The position numbers were made by a program, and so were the translations under genes. Shown in pieces: positions 28,111 through 36,343 of a stretch of DNA of 64,000 nt (its first letter is position 1; each line of letters opens with the position of its first letter). Below the pieces are notes generated by a model. It was given only the letters and a program-made list of their open reading frames with translations, did no database searches and was not told where the DNA came from. This DNA comes from Glaciimonas sp. PAMC28666 (GTDB lineage: Bacteria; Pseudomonadota; Gammaproteobacteria; Burkholderiales; Burkholderiaceae_D), in contig NZ_CP070304.1 in NCBI RefSeq assembly GCF_016917355.1, positions 1,798,001 to 1,862,000 of the forward strand, read 5' to 3'.

Positions 28111-29342
28111 GCATAACTCCTTTCCGCTGGCGAGGCGAGTGTCGGTATTGCTGCGAACGCTTGCCGAATGATGTTCAATCCGGTATCAATTTCGCTTGCG
28201 CTGATCGTCAGCGGCGGCGCAAATCGCACCACTGTTTCGTGCGTATCTTTGGACAGCATGCCCAGTTCCAGTAATATTTCACAAAATGCGCGGGCCGAAA
28301 TAATCGCAGGATCAAGTTCTACGCCAATCAGCAAGCCTTTACCACGCACAGCGCGAATTGCGGGATGCGACATTGCGCGCAAGCCACTTTGCAAACGATG
28401 TCCCATCCGGTCTGCCGCTGCGGCTAAGTGGTCATCGCGTAACAGCGACAGCGCGGCATGGCCGACGGCGGCGGCTAAAGGATTGCCGCCGAAAGTGCTG
28501 CCGTGGTCGCCGGGGGTAAATACGTTCATGACGTCTTCTCGGGCTAAAAATGCGGAGACTGGCAACAATCCCCCGCCTAACGCTTTACCCAAAATCAGAC
28601 CATCCGGCACGACATTTTCATGGTCGCAAGCCAACAGCCTTCCCGTCCGACCCAGGCCAGTTTGCACCTCATCACAGATCAACAGGACGTTATGCCGTGT
28701 GCAAATTTCCCTACACGCAGCAAGATAGCCATCCGGCGGCACAATAATGCCCCCCTCCCCCTGAATGGGTTCGACCAAAAAAGCAGCTGTGCGGGGTGTG
28801 ATCGCTGCCTCCAGCGCGGCTGCATCGCCAAAAGGTATCGAAACAAAGCCGGAGGCGAACGGACCGAAACCGTCGCGATATTGCTGCTCGGAGGAGAAAC
28901 CGATGATGGTGGTGGTCCGACCCCCGAAGTTACCCTTGCAGACGATAATCTCGGCGCTGTTATCAGCAATTCCTTTGACCTTGTGGCCCCACTTGCGTGC
29001 AGCCTTGAGGGCGGTCTCGACCGCTTCTGCGCCACTGTTCATCGGCAATGCTTTAGGTTGTCCGGTCATTTCACAAAGAAGCTGTAAAAAAGCGCCGAGC
29101 TGATCGGTATAAAACGCACGGGAAGTCACGGCCAGTCGGTTTGCCTGACGGGTCAACGCTGCCACTAAAATGGGATTGCTGTGACCGAAGCTGACCGCAG
29201 AGTAGGCGGACATCATGTCAAGGTAATGTTTGCCGGTGTCATCCACCAGCCAGACCCCGCGCCCGCTGCTAAGGACGACAGGCAAAGGGGCATAATTGTG
29301 CGCGCAATAGCGATTTTCTAATGCGATGGCAGGATTTTTCAT
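28107..29342 (-). CDS. rocD: Ornithine aminotransferase
   Basis: PLP-dependent class III aminotransferase (411 aa) turning ornithine and 2-oxoglutarate into glutamate-5-semialdehyde and glutamate. Motifs include MNSGAEAVETALKAARKWG, VEPIQGEGGIIVPP, LICDEVQTGLGRTGR, and the PLP lysine in LILGKALGGGLLPVSA. It is divergent from an Lrp-type regulator and translationally coupled to the guanidino hydrolase downstream. The pair forms a short arginine degradation unit. Length and motifs are standard for RocD; acetylornithine aminotransferase is the main alternative but lacks this context. Confidence 0.92.
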   Translation of the reverse strand: MKNPAIALENRYCAHNYAPLPVVLSSGRGVWLVDDTGKHYLDMMSAYSAVSFGHSNPILVAALTRQANRLAVTSRAFYTDQLGAFLQLLCEMTGQPKALPMNSGAEAVETALKAARKWGHKVKGIADNSAEIIVCKGNFGGRTTTIIGFSSEQQYRDGFGPFASGFVSIPFGDAAALEAAITPRTAAFLVEPIQGEGGIIVPPDGYLAACREICTRHNVLLICDEVQTGLGRTGRLLACDHENVVPDGLILGKALGGGLLPVSAFLAREDVMNVFTPGDHGSTFGGNPLAAAVGHAALSLLRDDHLAAAADRMGHRLQSGLRAMSHPAIRAVRGKGLLIGVELDPAIISARAFCEILLELGMLSKDTHETVVRFAPPLTISASEIDTGLNIIRQAFAAIPTLASPAERSYA

Positions 29343-29359
29343 GGTGTTCTCCGGTCACT

Positions 29360-29380
29360 GTTTATAAATACATGATAAAC
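29360..29380. promoter_or_regulatory. Inverted repeat between rocD and lrp-type gene
   Basis: GTTTAT (29360-29365) and ATAAAC (29375-29380) form an AT-rich inverted repeat between the divergent rocD and regulator genes, a fitting place and composition for an Lrp/AsnC operator. Confidence 0.4.
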
Positions 29381-29460
29381 ACAACCGACAAAAATAAATG
29401 TGCATAATGAAGCATGGTTCTACACTTAAACGCACGATTCTTGCATGAATGAGGATAGTA

Positions 29461-29922
29461 ATGGAAAATTTGGATAGATATGACCGGATTTTATTACGTG
29501 CATTGCAGGCCAATGGACGGGCCTCAAATGTTGAGCTCTCGGATCAGGTAAATCTATCGGCACCGCAATGCTATCGGCGCGTCCAGCGATTAGAGAAAGA
29601 GGGCATTATTCGCGGCTACGCGGCGCAAGTGGAACCGGCTGTAATCGGATTGGGGGTGACAGCTTTTGTCAGCCTGAACATCGCCCGTGAGCAATTCAAA
29701 CAGGTCCGTAAGGTTGAAAAAGCAATTCGCGCATTTCCGGAAATTCTGGAGTGCTATACCATCTCCGGCGATTTTGATTACTTGCTCAAAGTGGTGGCGA
29801 GTGATCTCAAGTCATTGTCCGGATTTTTGACCGACCGCTTGATGCAGGTGCCGGGCGTTGCCGGGGTTAAATCGATGGTTTGCCTGGAGGAAATTAAGCC
29901 GCCCAGCCCGTTACCGGTTTGA
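29461..29922 (+). CDS. Lrp/AsnC family transcriptional regulator
   Basis: A 153-residue regulator from ATG 29461, preferred over 29449 because GAGGA lies five bases upstream. The N-terminal winged helix is LDRYDRILLRALQANGRASN to VNLSAPQCYRRVQRLEKEG. The C-terminal ligand-binding (RAM) domain has CYTISGDFDYLLKVV. Such regulators bind an amino acid and control adjacent catabolic genes. Placed divergently to rocD, it most likely responds to arginine or ornithine and controls that operon. Confidence 0.9.
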   Translation: MENLDRYDRILLRALQANGRASNVELSDQVNLSAPQCYRRVQRLEKEGIIRGYAAQVEPAVIGLGVTAFVSLNIAREQFKQVRKVEKAIRAFPEILECYTISGDFDYLLKVVASDLKSLSGFLTDRLMQVPGVAGVKSMVCLEEIKPPSPLPV

Positions 29923-30309
29923 CACAATTCCATCTCAAAACCCGGTTGAATATTCGGGTTCGATTTCGACTATCAGTCGGGTCGAAATACCAACTCGCTT
30001 CGCTCATACATGTATTCCGACAAATCCCGACCGACAGCCAAAATAGTCGGCAACGCCTATGCCGGGGAAGGTCAACTTCCTGTTCAACTGCCACAGCCTT
30101 TCGGGTTGTTACCGATGGGTTATTACCGGTTGATAGCTTGAATCCGTGCAGTTTACACACAAAACATGTGCTCACGAACTACTTTGTTTTACGCTGTCGG
30201 TTCGCTAAAGTAGCGCTTCCAGCTCAGCAACAAGATTGGCCTGAGCGGACGACTGTTTTGTCGTGAGATGCATCAACCTGATTATTGCCATCATCCTGGA
30301 AAGCACATC
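29923..30309. other. 387-bp gap with inverted repeats
   Basis: No gene is seen. AACCCG/CGGGTT at about 29938-29960 could end the lrp-type transcript. A longer-range arrangement pairs CGACTAT (29967-29973) and GTCGGG (29976-29981) with CCCGAC (30026-30031) and ATAGTCG (30043-30049). Confidence 0.35.
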
Positions 30310-30708
30310 ATGCCCATATTGACCGTACTTTTATCAACCGCTCCGAACCCTGCCACCTCGGCCAATGTTGCGCAGGCGCTTTCGCAATTAACCGCCGAAA
30401 TTTTGCATAAGAAACCGGCGCTTACTTCCATCGCCATCTCACATATTGATCCGGCTCATTGGTTCGTCGGCGGTGAAAGCTTGTCGATCCAGCAAAAAGT
30501 TAGCTTCTTTTTAGATATTCGGGTGACCGATGAGACCAATACCGCAGACGAAAAAGCCGCTTACATCGCCGCAGTGTTTAAATCAATGGGAAACCTGCTG
30601 GGCGAACTCCATCATGAAAGTTATGTGCACGTGCACGACGCACGCGCAGCGGCGTATGGTTATGGCGGGGTGACACAGCAACAGCGTGCGGTGATGGCGA
30701 GGTTATAG
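30310..30708 (+). CDS. Tautomerase family protein
   Basis: A 132-residue protein starting at ATG 30310 (GGAAAG upstream), which exposes Pro1 after Met removal (MPILTVLLST), the catalytic base of the 4-oxalocrotonate tautomerase superfamily. The length fits the longer two-motif MIF/CHMI-like members rather than the ~60-residue 4-OT. FFLDIRVTDETNTADEKAAY and YVHVHDARAAAYGYGG are the recognisable parts. The substrate is unknown, and no aromatic-degradation genes are adjacent. It ends just before a good terminator and converges on tarD. Confidence 0.8.
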   Translation: MPILTVLLSTAPNPATSANVAQALSQLTAEILHKKPALTSIAISHIDPAHWFVGGESLSIQQKVSFFLDIRVTDETNTADEKAAYIAAVFKSMGNLLGELHHESYVHVHDARAAAYGYGGVTQQQRAVMARL

Positions 30709-30737
30709 CAAAGCAGCGATATACCATGGAAACAAAA

Positions 30738-30771
30738 GACCGCAGAATCGTTTCGGTTTGCGGTCGTTTTT
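30738..30771 (+). terminator. Terminator after the tautomerase gene
   Basis: GACCGCA (30738-30744) / TGCGGTC (30759-30765) gives a 7-bp stem followed by a T-rich tract to 30771. It lies between the convergent tautomerase and tarD genes. Confidence 0.7.
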
Positions 30772-30792
30772 ATGGTCGTTTTGCCTTCATCC

Positions 30793-31959
30793 TCATTCCA
30801 TCAGCTTTTTCATCTCAGCGTAAAGATCGGCTTTGCCCTCGAACCCAATTCCCGGCAGTTCCGGCATGGTGATATAGCCGCCTTCGACTTTAACGCCATC
30901 CGGAAAACCGCCAAAAGGCTGAAACAGATCGGGATAGGACTCGTTGCCGCCCAAACCCAACCCTGCGGCAATGTTGAGCGACATCTGATGTCCACCATGC
31001 GGGATACAGCGTTTGGATGACCAACCGTGTTCATGCAGCATATCCAATGTCCTCAGATACTCAACCAGTCCGTAACTCAGCGCACAATCGAATTGCAGCC
31101 AGTCACGATCTGCGCGCATGCCGCCGTAGCGGATCAGGTTACGTGCATCCTGCATCGAAAACAAATTTTCGCCGGTTGCCATCGGATTCTTATAGTAGTT
31201 GCGCAGCGTCGCTTGCAGTTCGAAGTCGAGCGGATCGCCTGCTTCTTCATACCAAAAAAGATCGTATTGAGACAGCGCTTTGGCGTAGGCGACGGCTGTA
31301 TCAAGATCAAAGCGACCATTGGCATCGACCGCCAATTTTTGTCCATCCTGTAATACGCTCATGATCGAATCGATGCGACGCAAATCTTCGTCCAGCGATG
31401 CCCCGCCGATCTTCTTTTTAACGACGGTATAACCACGGTCAATATAACTGCGCATTTCGTCTTTGAGTTTGTCGTGACTCTGACCCGGATAATAATAGCC
31501 GCCCGCTGCATAAACAAAAATATTTTTATCAGGGGTGCCGTTACCGTAACGCTCCGCCAGCAGCTGAAACAACGGCTTGCCCTCAATTTTAGCCACCACG
31601 TCCCAGACCGCCATATCGATGGTACCGATTGCCACCGACCGCTCACCATGGCCGCCCGGTTTTTCGTTGGTGAACATGCAGTTCCAGATCTTGTGCGGAT
31701 CAAAATTATTGCCACTCTCTGCGATCAGACTCTCCGGTGCAGCCTCAAGAAGACGCGGTATGAAGCGCTCACGCATGAGCTTGCCCTGACCGTAGCGGCC
31801 GTTAGAATTGAAGCCATAGCCGATCACCGGCTTTCCATCACGGATGACATCGGTCACCACCGCGACCAGACTTAACGTCATCTTGCTAAAGTCGATATAG
31901 GCATTGCGAATAGGGGAACTGATGGCGATGGTTTTTTCGCGGATTTCAACAATTTTCAT
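30793..31959 (-). CDS. tarD: D-tartrate dehydratase (enolase superfamily)
   Basis: A 388-residue enolase-superfamily enzyme, very like the characterised Bradyrhizobium D-tartrate dehydratase: ISSPIRNAYIDFSKMT, GYGFNSNGRYGQG, NEKPGGHGERSVA, VFVYAAGGYYYPG-type text. Numbering from the upstream ATG at 31968, the KxK catalytic lysines are K184/K186 in VVKKKIGG, metal ligands lie in VDANG (D215), WYEE and ATGEN, and the catalytic histidine is H324 in CIPHGGHQMS. The product would be oxaloacetate. I start at ATG 31959 because CAGGAA sits nine bases before it. It is divergent from a LysR regulator with an operator-like palindrome. Confidence 0.92.
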   Translation of the reverse strand: MKIVEIREKTIAISSPIRNAYIDFSKMTLSLVAVVTDVIRDGKPVIGYGFNSNGRYGQGKLMRERFIPRLLEAAPESLIAESGNNFDPHKIWNCMFTNEKPGGHGERSVAIGTIDMAVWDVVAKIEGKPLFQLLAERYGNGTPDKNIFVYAAGGYYYPGQSHDKLKDEMRSYIDRGYTVVKKKIGGASLDEDLRRIDSIMSVLQDGQKLAVDANGRFDLDTAVAYAKALSQYDLFWYEEAGDPLDFELQATLRNYYKNPMATGENLFSMQDARNLIRYGGMRADRDWLQFDCALSYGLVEYLRTLDMLHEHGWSSKRCIPHGGHQMSLNIAAGLGLGGNESYPDLFQPFGGFPDGVKVEGGYITMPELPGIGFEGKADLYAEMKKLME

Positions 31960-32104
31960 GGTCTGCATTTCCTGATGGGCATTCGTTATTTAGCTGTCCG
32001 CAGCTGGCCGCTCTTGCGCCGCCGCTGTCATTGGCTTAAGTATCAAGCGATCCCAGCATACCAAGGACCAGGTAGCCTATAATTCACTTACATTAACACC
32101 ACTA

Positions 32105-32119
32105 TTCACCTTAGGTGAA
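32105..32119. promoter_or_regulatory. Palindromic LysR-type site at tarD / lysR
   Basis: TTCACC-tta-GGTGAA is a perfect 15-bp inverted repeat containing the LysR-type T-N11-A pattern. It ends two bases before the regulator ATG, where binding would repress the regulator gene and act on the divergent tarD promoter. Confidence 0.5.
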
Positions 32120-32121
32120 CA

Positions 32122-33018
32122 ATGAAAATAGATGCCTCGTCGGAATTAGTCTTCTTCGTATTGCTGGCTAAACACGCCAACCTTTCCGCAACAGCGCGTG
32201 AACTCGACATCACACCGCCAGCCGTAACCAAACGCCTGGCGTTATTGGAGCTACGTCTGGGCGTGCGGCTGGTGAATCGCACCACGCGTCGGGTTAGCCT
32301 CACCAGCGAAGGAGAGATTTATCTTTCACATGCGACCCGGATTCTTGCCGAAATCCGCGAAATGGACGATCTGGTCGCCAGCAACCGCGCGGCACCTCGC
32401 GGATTACTGCGCGTGAATGCAACACTGGGATTCGGGCGCACCACTGTCGCGCCGTTGATGTCTGAGTTTGCACAACGTTATCCTGAGGTAGAAATTCAAC
32501 TACAGCTGACAGACCGGCCTATTGATCTGGTCGATCAAGGTTTTGATCTGGCAATTCGCTTTGGCGCGTTACCCGATACCCGGCTTAGCGCACGCCGCAT
32601 CATGTCGAATCAGCGCTTTTTGTGTGCGGCGCCGAGTTACCTGCGACAACACGGCGAGCCCCAGACCTTGGCCGATTTGTCAAAACACCGCTGCATTATT
32701 CATCGTCAGAACGATGACGCTTACGGTATCTGGCGCTTCACCCGAAATCGTAAAACCGAAGTGGTGAAGGTGCACGGGGCGCTCTCCAGCAACGACGGCG
32801 ATATTGTGCTCGGATGGGCGCTTGACGGTCATGGTATTTTGATCCGGTCGGAGTGGGATCTGGCCAAATATCTTGAGAGCGGCCGACTTCAGCTGGTGCT
32901 GCCGGGGTTCACGTTACCCCCGGCGGACCTGTTTGCTTATTACCCGAGCCGCCATAATCTGTCAGCGCGGGTCAGAACGTTTATCGATTTTCTGGTGGTA
33001 AAAATCGGGCAATCGTAG
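32122..33018 (+). CDS. LysR family regulator, likely of tarD
   Basis: A 298-residue LysR-type regulator. The N-terminal helix-turn-helix has FFVLLAKHANLSATARELDI to VTKRLALLELRLGVRLVNRT. The effector domain carries the DmlR/TtdR-like segments ELTDRPIDLVDQGFDLAIR-type text (here LQLTDRPIDLVDQGFDLAIR) and CIIHRQNDD. DmlR and TtdR relatives sense malate or tartrate, which fits its divergent position against D-tartrate dehydratase. The palindrome next to its start suggests autoregulation. Confidence 0.9.
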   Translation: MKIDASSELVFFVLLAKHANLSATARELDITPPAVTKRLALLELRLGVRLVNRTTRRVSLTSEGEIYLSHATRILAEIREMDDLVASNRAAPRGLLRVNATLGFGRTTVAPLMSEFAQRYPEVEIQLQLTDRPIDLVDQGFDLAIRFGALPDTRLSARRIMSNQRFLCAAPSYLRQHGEPQTLADLSKHRCIIHRQNDDAYGIWRFTRNRKTEVVKVHGALSSNDGDIVLGWALDGHGILIRSEWDLAKYLESGRLQLVLPGFTLPPADLFAYYPSRHNLSARVRTFIDFLVVKIGQS

Positions 33019-33066
33019 ATGGATAAAAGAGCGCTTCTCGCCGGGTGCTCAACCTGAGCAGCCTGA

Positions 33067-33969
33067 TCAGCCCCAGCGTGGGGTCCGATACCACTCACTG
33101 GCAAAAGCAACAAAAGCCCGCACCTTTGGCGACATGTGGCGATTTTGTGGATATAGGACATACAACTCCCGCGGTCTCAAAGCAAATGTAGGCAATACCC
33201 GTACCAAAGCACCGCGCTGCAAATCTTCATGCACAATAAAAGACGCCGTAGCCGCGATACCTAAGCCAGCCAGCGCCGCCGACCGAAGTGCAATGCCGGT
33301 ATTGGCTTGCAAATTTCCACGGACCACGACCGGATGCAAGGTTCCATCCGCGGCAGTAAAAATATAATCGTTTGGCTTCGAGGCCAGAGAATACGTCAGG
33401 CAATTATGTTCCTTCAAATCCCTCGGTTGTTGCGGGAGTCCATGTTGTCGTAAATAGTCTGGAGACGCTACCAGCAAGAGTTCGCTCTTTGCCAGACGTT
33501 TGGCGATGTAGGTAGAGTCATCCAGAGCATGCGCCAGACGCAGCGCAACATCGAAGCCCTCTTCAATCAGATCAACGTAACGGTCGTTGCACACCAGATC
33601 AACCCGTAACTCGGGGTTCTCTAAAATAAAGGCTGGTAACCAGCTTAACAGTTCCATGGTGCCAAAGGCTTGCGGCGCGTTGATCCGCAGAACACCGGAG
33701 GGACGCGCCTGATGGGACGCGATCGCCTGGGCCGCATCATCCACCTGATCGAGTATTTGTTTGCAGCGTTCGTAATACGCCTGCCCTGCCTCGGTAAGCG
33801 CGAAGCGACGCGTGGTGCGATTAAGCAATTGCGCGCTTAACAGGATTTCAAGCTGACGTATTTGCCGCGAAACGATCGTATGCGACTGGTTCAGCTCGGC
33901 CGCCGCTGCGGTGAAACTGCCAAACTCCACCACCCGCCGAAATGCGCGCATCGCTGCCAATTGATCCAT
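33067..33969 (-). CDS. LysR family transcriptional regulator
   Basis: A 300-residue LysR regulator starting at MDQLAAMRAF (33969); a longer frame to 34014 adds residues not typical of the family. The helix-turn-helix region is FGSFTAAAAELNQSHTIVSR, and the effector domain includes CNDRYVDLIEEGFDVALRLA. It belongs to the large group annotated as aromatic- or stress-related LysR with no set target. It converges with the tarD regulator, and the HxlR gene lies 53 bp upstream on the same strand, but I see no obvious target gene. Confidence 0.88.
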   Translation of the reverse strand: MDQLAAMRAFRRVVEFGSFTAAAAELNQSHTIVSRQIRQLEILLSAQLLNRTTRRFALTEAGQAYYERCKQILDQVDDAAQAIASHQARPSGVLRINAPQAFGTMELLSWLPAFILENPELRVDLVCNDRYVDLIEEGFDVALRLAHALDDSTYIAKRLAKSELLLVASPDYLRQHGLPQQPRDLKEHNCLTYSLASKPNDYIFTAADGTLHPVVVRGNLQANTGIALRSAALAGLGIAATASFIVHEDLQRGALVRVLPTFALRPRELYVLYPQNRHMSPKVRAFVAFASEWYRTPRWG

Positions 33970-34022
33970 GAGGCCTTGCTCCAAATCATTAAAATGTGAC
34001 GTTATCAGACGCACCTGAACTG

Positions 34023-34448
34023 CTACTTCGGAAGACCATTATCGTACTGGCGCCGAGCACCGCGAATCTCCGTTTGATTACCGCCGGCCCAGTCGGCCAA
34101 CACCTGCAGCGGTGTGCAAAGAGAATAGCCGAGCGGCGTCAGCGCATATTCGACCTGCGGCGGGGTGCTGGGAATCACTGTGCGCGAGATCAGACCATCG
34201 CGCTCCAGATGGCGCAACGTTACCGTTAACATGCGCTGCGAGATGTTATCAACCTGTCGTTTCAGGGCATTGAAGCGCGTCGGTTTTTTTTCCAGTGTGA
34301 TCACCACCAGCACGCTCCAGGCGTCACCGATTCGATCCAGGACATCGCGAATCGGACAGGGGTGGTCTTCGCGCGCAGCGGGGCGCCCTTTGCCGCGTGG
34401 AATTGCTTGATCCAAGCCCTCAAAGGGCGATACTGCAGTTACGTCCAT
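34023..34448 (-). CDS. HxlR family transcriptional regulator
   Basis: A 141-residue winged-helix regulator. CPIRDVLDRIGDAWSVLVV is the HxlR opening with its sensing-type cysteine, followed by RFNALKRQVDNISQRMLTVTLRHLERDGLI for DNA recognition. I take ATG 34448 because TAGGAAC precedes it, over the upstream ATG at 34463. It is divergent from an NAD(P)-binding reductase-like gene across a 130-bp gap with inverted repeats, the usual arrangement for HxlR repressors of redox or electrophile response genes. Confidence 0.9.
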   Translation of the reverse strand: MDVTAVSPFEGLDQAIPRGKGRPAAREDHPCPIRDVLDRIGDAWSVLVVITLEKKPTRFNALKRQVDNISQRMLTVTLRHLERDGLISRTVIPSTPPQVEYALTPLGYSLCTPLQVLADWAGGNQTEIRGARRQYDNGLPK

Positions 34449-34503
34449 GTTCCTATCTCCCATTAAAGTGCCTTCTTGCGTTGCAGTTTCAATTAATTAT
34501 ACT

Positions 34504-34520
34504 GGTTACTTTTAATAACC
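34504..34520. promoter_or_regulatory. Inverted repeats in hxlR / NAD(P)-binding gene gap
   Basis: GGTTA-cttttaa-TAACC (34504-34520) and, nearby, TTGAC-caac-GTCAA (34536-34549) sit in the shared promoter gap. Either could be the HxlR operator. Confidence 0.4.
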
Positions 34521-34578
34521 ACCTGGGATACGTATTGACCAACGTCAATCCGACTCCCATAACGAAAGGAAATCCATC

Positions 34579-35190
34579 ATGAAGATTGCTATCATTGGCG
34601 TCACCGGCCGCGTCGGTTCACGCGTTGCCACCGAAGCGTTGCGGCGCGGACACACTGTGACGGGTATTGTGCGGTCGGTGGAAAAAATTAATACCATTGC
34701 AGGAGTTGCAGTTGTGCGAGGCGATGCCACCAAACCGGAACAACTTGCAAAACTGATCAAAGGGCACGATGCGGTTGTCAGCGCGGCTAATTTTCGCGTA
34801 TTAACAGCGGCGCCTCTGGTGCAAGCGTTAAAGGAAGCGGGTCTTAAGCGCCTGATCGTAGTCGGCGGGGCTGCCAGTTTAGAAATCGCACTGGGCCTGA
34901 TCTTGCTCGATAGCCCGGATTTTCCTGCAGAATACCGTGGAGAAGCCGTTCCGGGGACCCAGTTTCTGGCAGACCTCCGTGCAGAAACGACGCTTGAATG
35001 GACCTTTTTATCCCCATCCGCGCTGTTTGCGCCGGGCGAACGTACCGGCCAATTTCGCCTCGGTCACGACCAGTTACTCAGTGATGAAAAAGGCCTCAGC
35101 CATATTTCCATGGAAGACTACGCAATAGCGCTGGTGGACGAATTAGAGCATCCGCAACATATGCGTGAGCGCTTTACGGTCGGATACTGA
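34579..35190 (+). CDS. NAD(P)H-binding protein of the atypical SDR/NmrA type
   Basis: A 203-residue cytoplasmic protein with the nucleotide motif IIGVTGRVGSRVATEALRRG at residues 4-23 and VVGGAASLEIA further on, typical of the YwnB/NmrA-like NAD(P)H-binding family. It lacks the classical SDR Tyr-xxx-Lys pair, so it may be a redox sensor or a flavin/quinone reductase-type enzyme. AAAGGAAA precedes the ATG. It is controlled, by position, by the divergent HxlR regulator and is followed by a terminator at 35280. Confidence 0.85.
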   Translation: MKIAIIGVTGRVGSRVATEALRRGHTVTGIVRSVEKINTIAGVAVVRGDATKPEQLAKLIKGHDAVVSAANFRVLTAAPLVQALKEAGLKRLIVVGGAASLEIALGLILLDSPDFPAEYRGEAVPGTQFLADLRAETTLEWTFLSPSALFAPGERTGQFRLGHDQLLSDEKGLSHISMEDYAIALVDELEHPQHMRERFTVGY

Positions 35191-35279
35191 AGCAGAGGAA
35201 AGGGATGTCGCTGTTGGAATAGCCTTCCATCGAAACAGGCCTGAATAGCCCGTAAAATTGCGCATAAAATCATGCTTCA

Positions 35280-35315
35280 TATCAATGGTGACCACCGGTG
35301 ATATTTCTTTTTTTT
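35280..35315 (+). terminator. Terminator after the NAD(P)-binding gene
   Basis: TATCA..GGTG / CACC..TGATA makes an interrupted stem over 35280-35303 and is followed by a T-rich tract to 35315. A second GC hairpin with T runs follows near 35366-35402, just before the next gene. Confidence 0.6.
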
Positions 35316-35419
35316 GGCATAACTTTCACGTGGTAACGTTATAGGCCTGTTTTTGCTTTGTTGAACCGCTGTAAGGCGGGCTTTATTCCTTTTTTTATTC
35401 CTTTTCTTGATCTGAAACC

Positions 35420-36187
35420 ATGTGCCAGTTACTTGGAATGAATTGCAATGTTCCCACCGACATTGTATTTAGTTTTACCGGATTTTCGACCCGTGGCGGT
35501 CAGACCGACCATCATAGCGATGGCTGGGGAATTGCTTTTTTTGAAGGCAATGGCGTTCGCCATTTTGTTGATTACCAGGCCGCCGTTGCCTCCCCGGTGG
35601 CGGATTTAATCCGTCGCTGTCCGATTAAATCAAAAAACGTTATCGCGCATATTCGCAAGGCCACCCAGGGGCAAGTTGCGCTGGAAAACTGTCATCCGTT
35701 CGTGCGTGAACTTTGGGGCCGCTACTGGGTGTTCGCCCACAATGGTGATCTTAAAGCGTTTGCGCCCCAACTAAACGGTGCGTTTCGGCCAGTCGGCAAT
35801 ACCGATAGCGAATTGGCGTTTTGCTATATTTTGCAGGAGTTGAGATTACGTTTCGGCGAAAATTTGCCCTCCACCGCGCAATTAACGACGGCGTTGCAGG
35901 AGCTGACCACAGAGATTGCCGAGCACGGCACATTTAACATGATGCTGTCGGACGGGTCAGCCCTATTTGCCCATTGCTCCACCAATTTGTATTACATCAT
36001 CCGGCAGTTTCCGTTTGCCGAAGCGAAGCTATCGGATGAAGACGTCACCGTGGATTTTTCTCAGGTGACCACGCCAAAAGATCGGGTCGCCGTGATCGTG
36101 ACTTCTCCGTTGACGACGAATGAAGTTTGGATACAGTTTGGCGGAGGGGAATTGAAGGTCTTTGTCGACGGCGAAGTACAGATATAA
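35420..36187 (+). CDS. Class II glutamine amidotransferase (YafJ-like)
   Basis: A 255-residue stand-alone class II glutamine amidotransferase domain. MCQLLGMNCN exposes Cys2 as the Ntn-type nucleophile after Met removal. GWGIAFFEG, VIAHIRKATQG, the FAHNGDL glutaminase motif and GNTDSELAF complete the glutamine site. No synthase domain is fused, and the acceptor for the ammonia is unknown. E. coli YafJ is the closest named relative. No strong ribosome site precedes the ATG. Confidence 0.9.
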   Translation: MCQLLGMNCNVPTDIVFSFTGFSTRGGQTDHHSDGWGIAFFEGNGVRHFVDYQAAVASPVADLIRRCPIKSKNVIAHIRKATQGQVALENCHPFVRELWGRYWVFAHNGDLKAFAPQLNGAFRPVGNTDSELAFCYILQELRLRFGENLPSTAQLTTALQELTTEIAEHGTFNMMLSDGSALFAHCSTNLYYIIRQFPFAEAKLSDEDVTVDFSQVTTPKDRVAVIVTSPLTTNEVWIQFGGGELKVFVDGEVQI

Positions 36188-36266
36188 CTTTGTTTACGAC
36201 ATTTATGGGATTTAGGCGATTTAGGCGTAGTTGGTTTGATTTTAAATACCAAAGCGCGACATTGAA

Positions 36267-36296
36267 CGATCAAACGCGATCAAACGCGATCAAACG
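36267..36296. repeat. 10-bp direct repeat, three exact copies
   Basis: CGATCAAACG occurs three times head-to-tail, flanked by GAA on the left and TTC on the right, between the amidotransferase stop and a bidirectional terminator. Confidence 0.85.
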
Positions 36297-36304
36297 TTCA
36301 AGAG

Positions 36305-36328
36305 AAAGTGGCGACATTGCGCCACTTT
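36305..36328. terminator. Bidirectional terminator between amidotransferase and xth genes
   Basis: A perfect 9-bp stem AAAGTGGCG (36305-36313) / CGCCACTTT (36320-36328) with a 6-base loop lies between convergent genes and can serve both strands. Confidence 0.7.
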
Positions 36329-36343
36329 CCCTCGGCCGATGAT

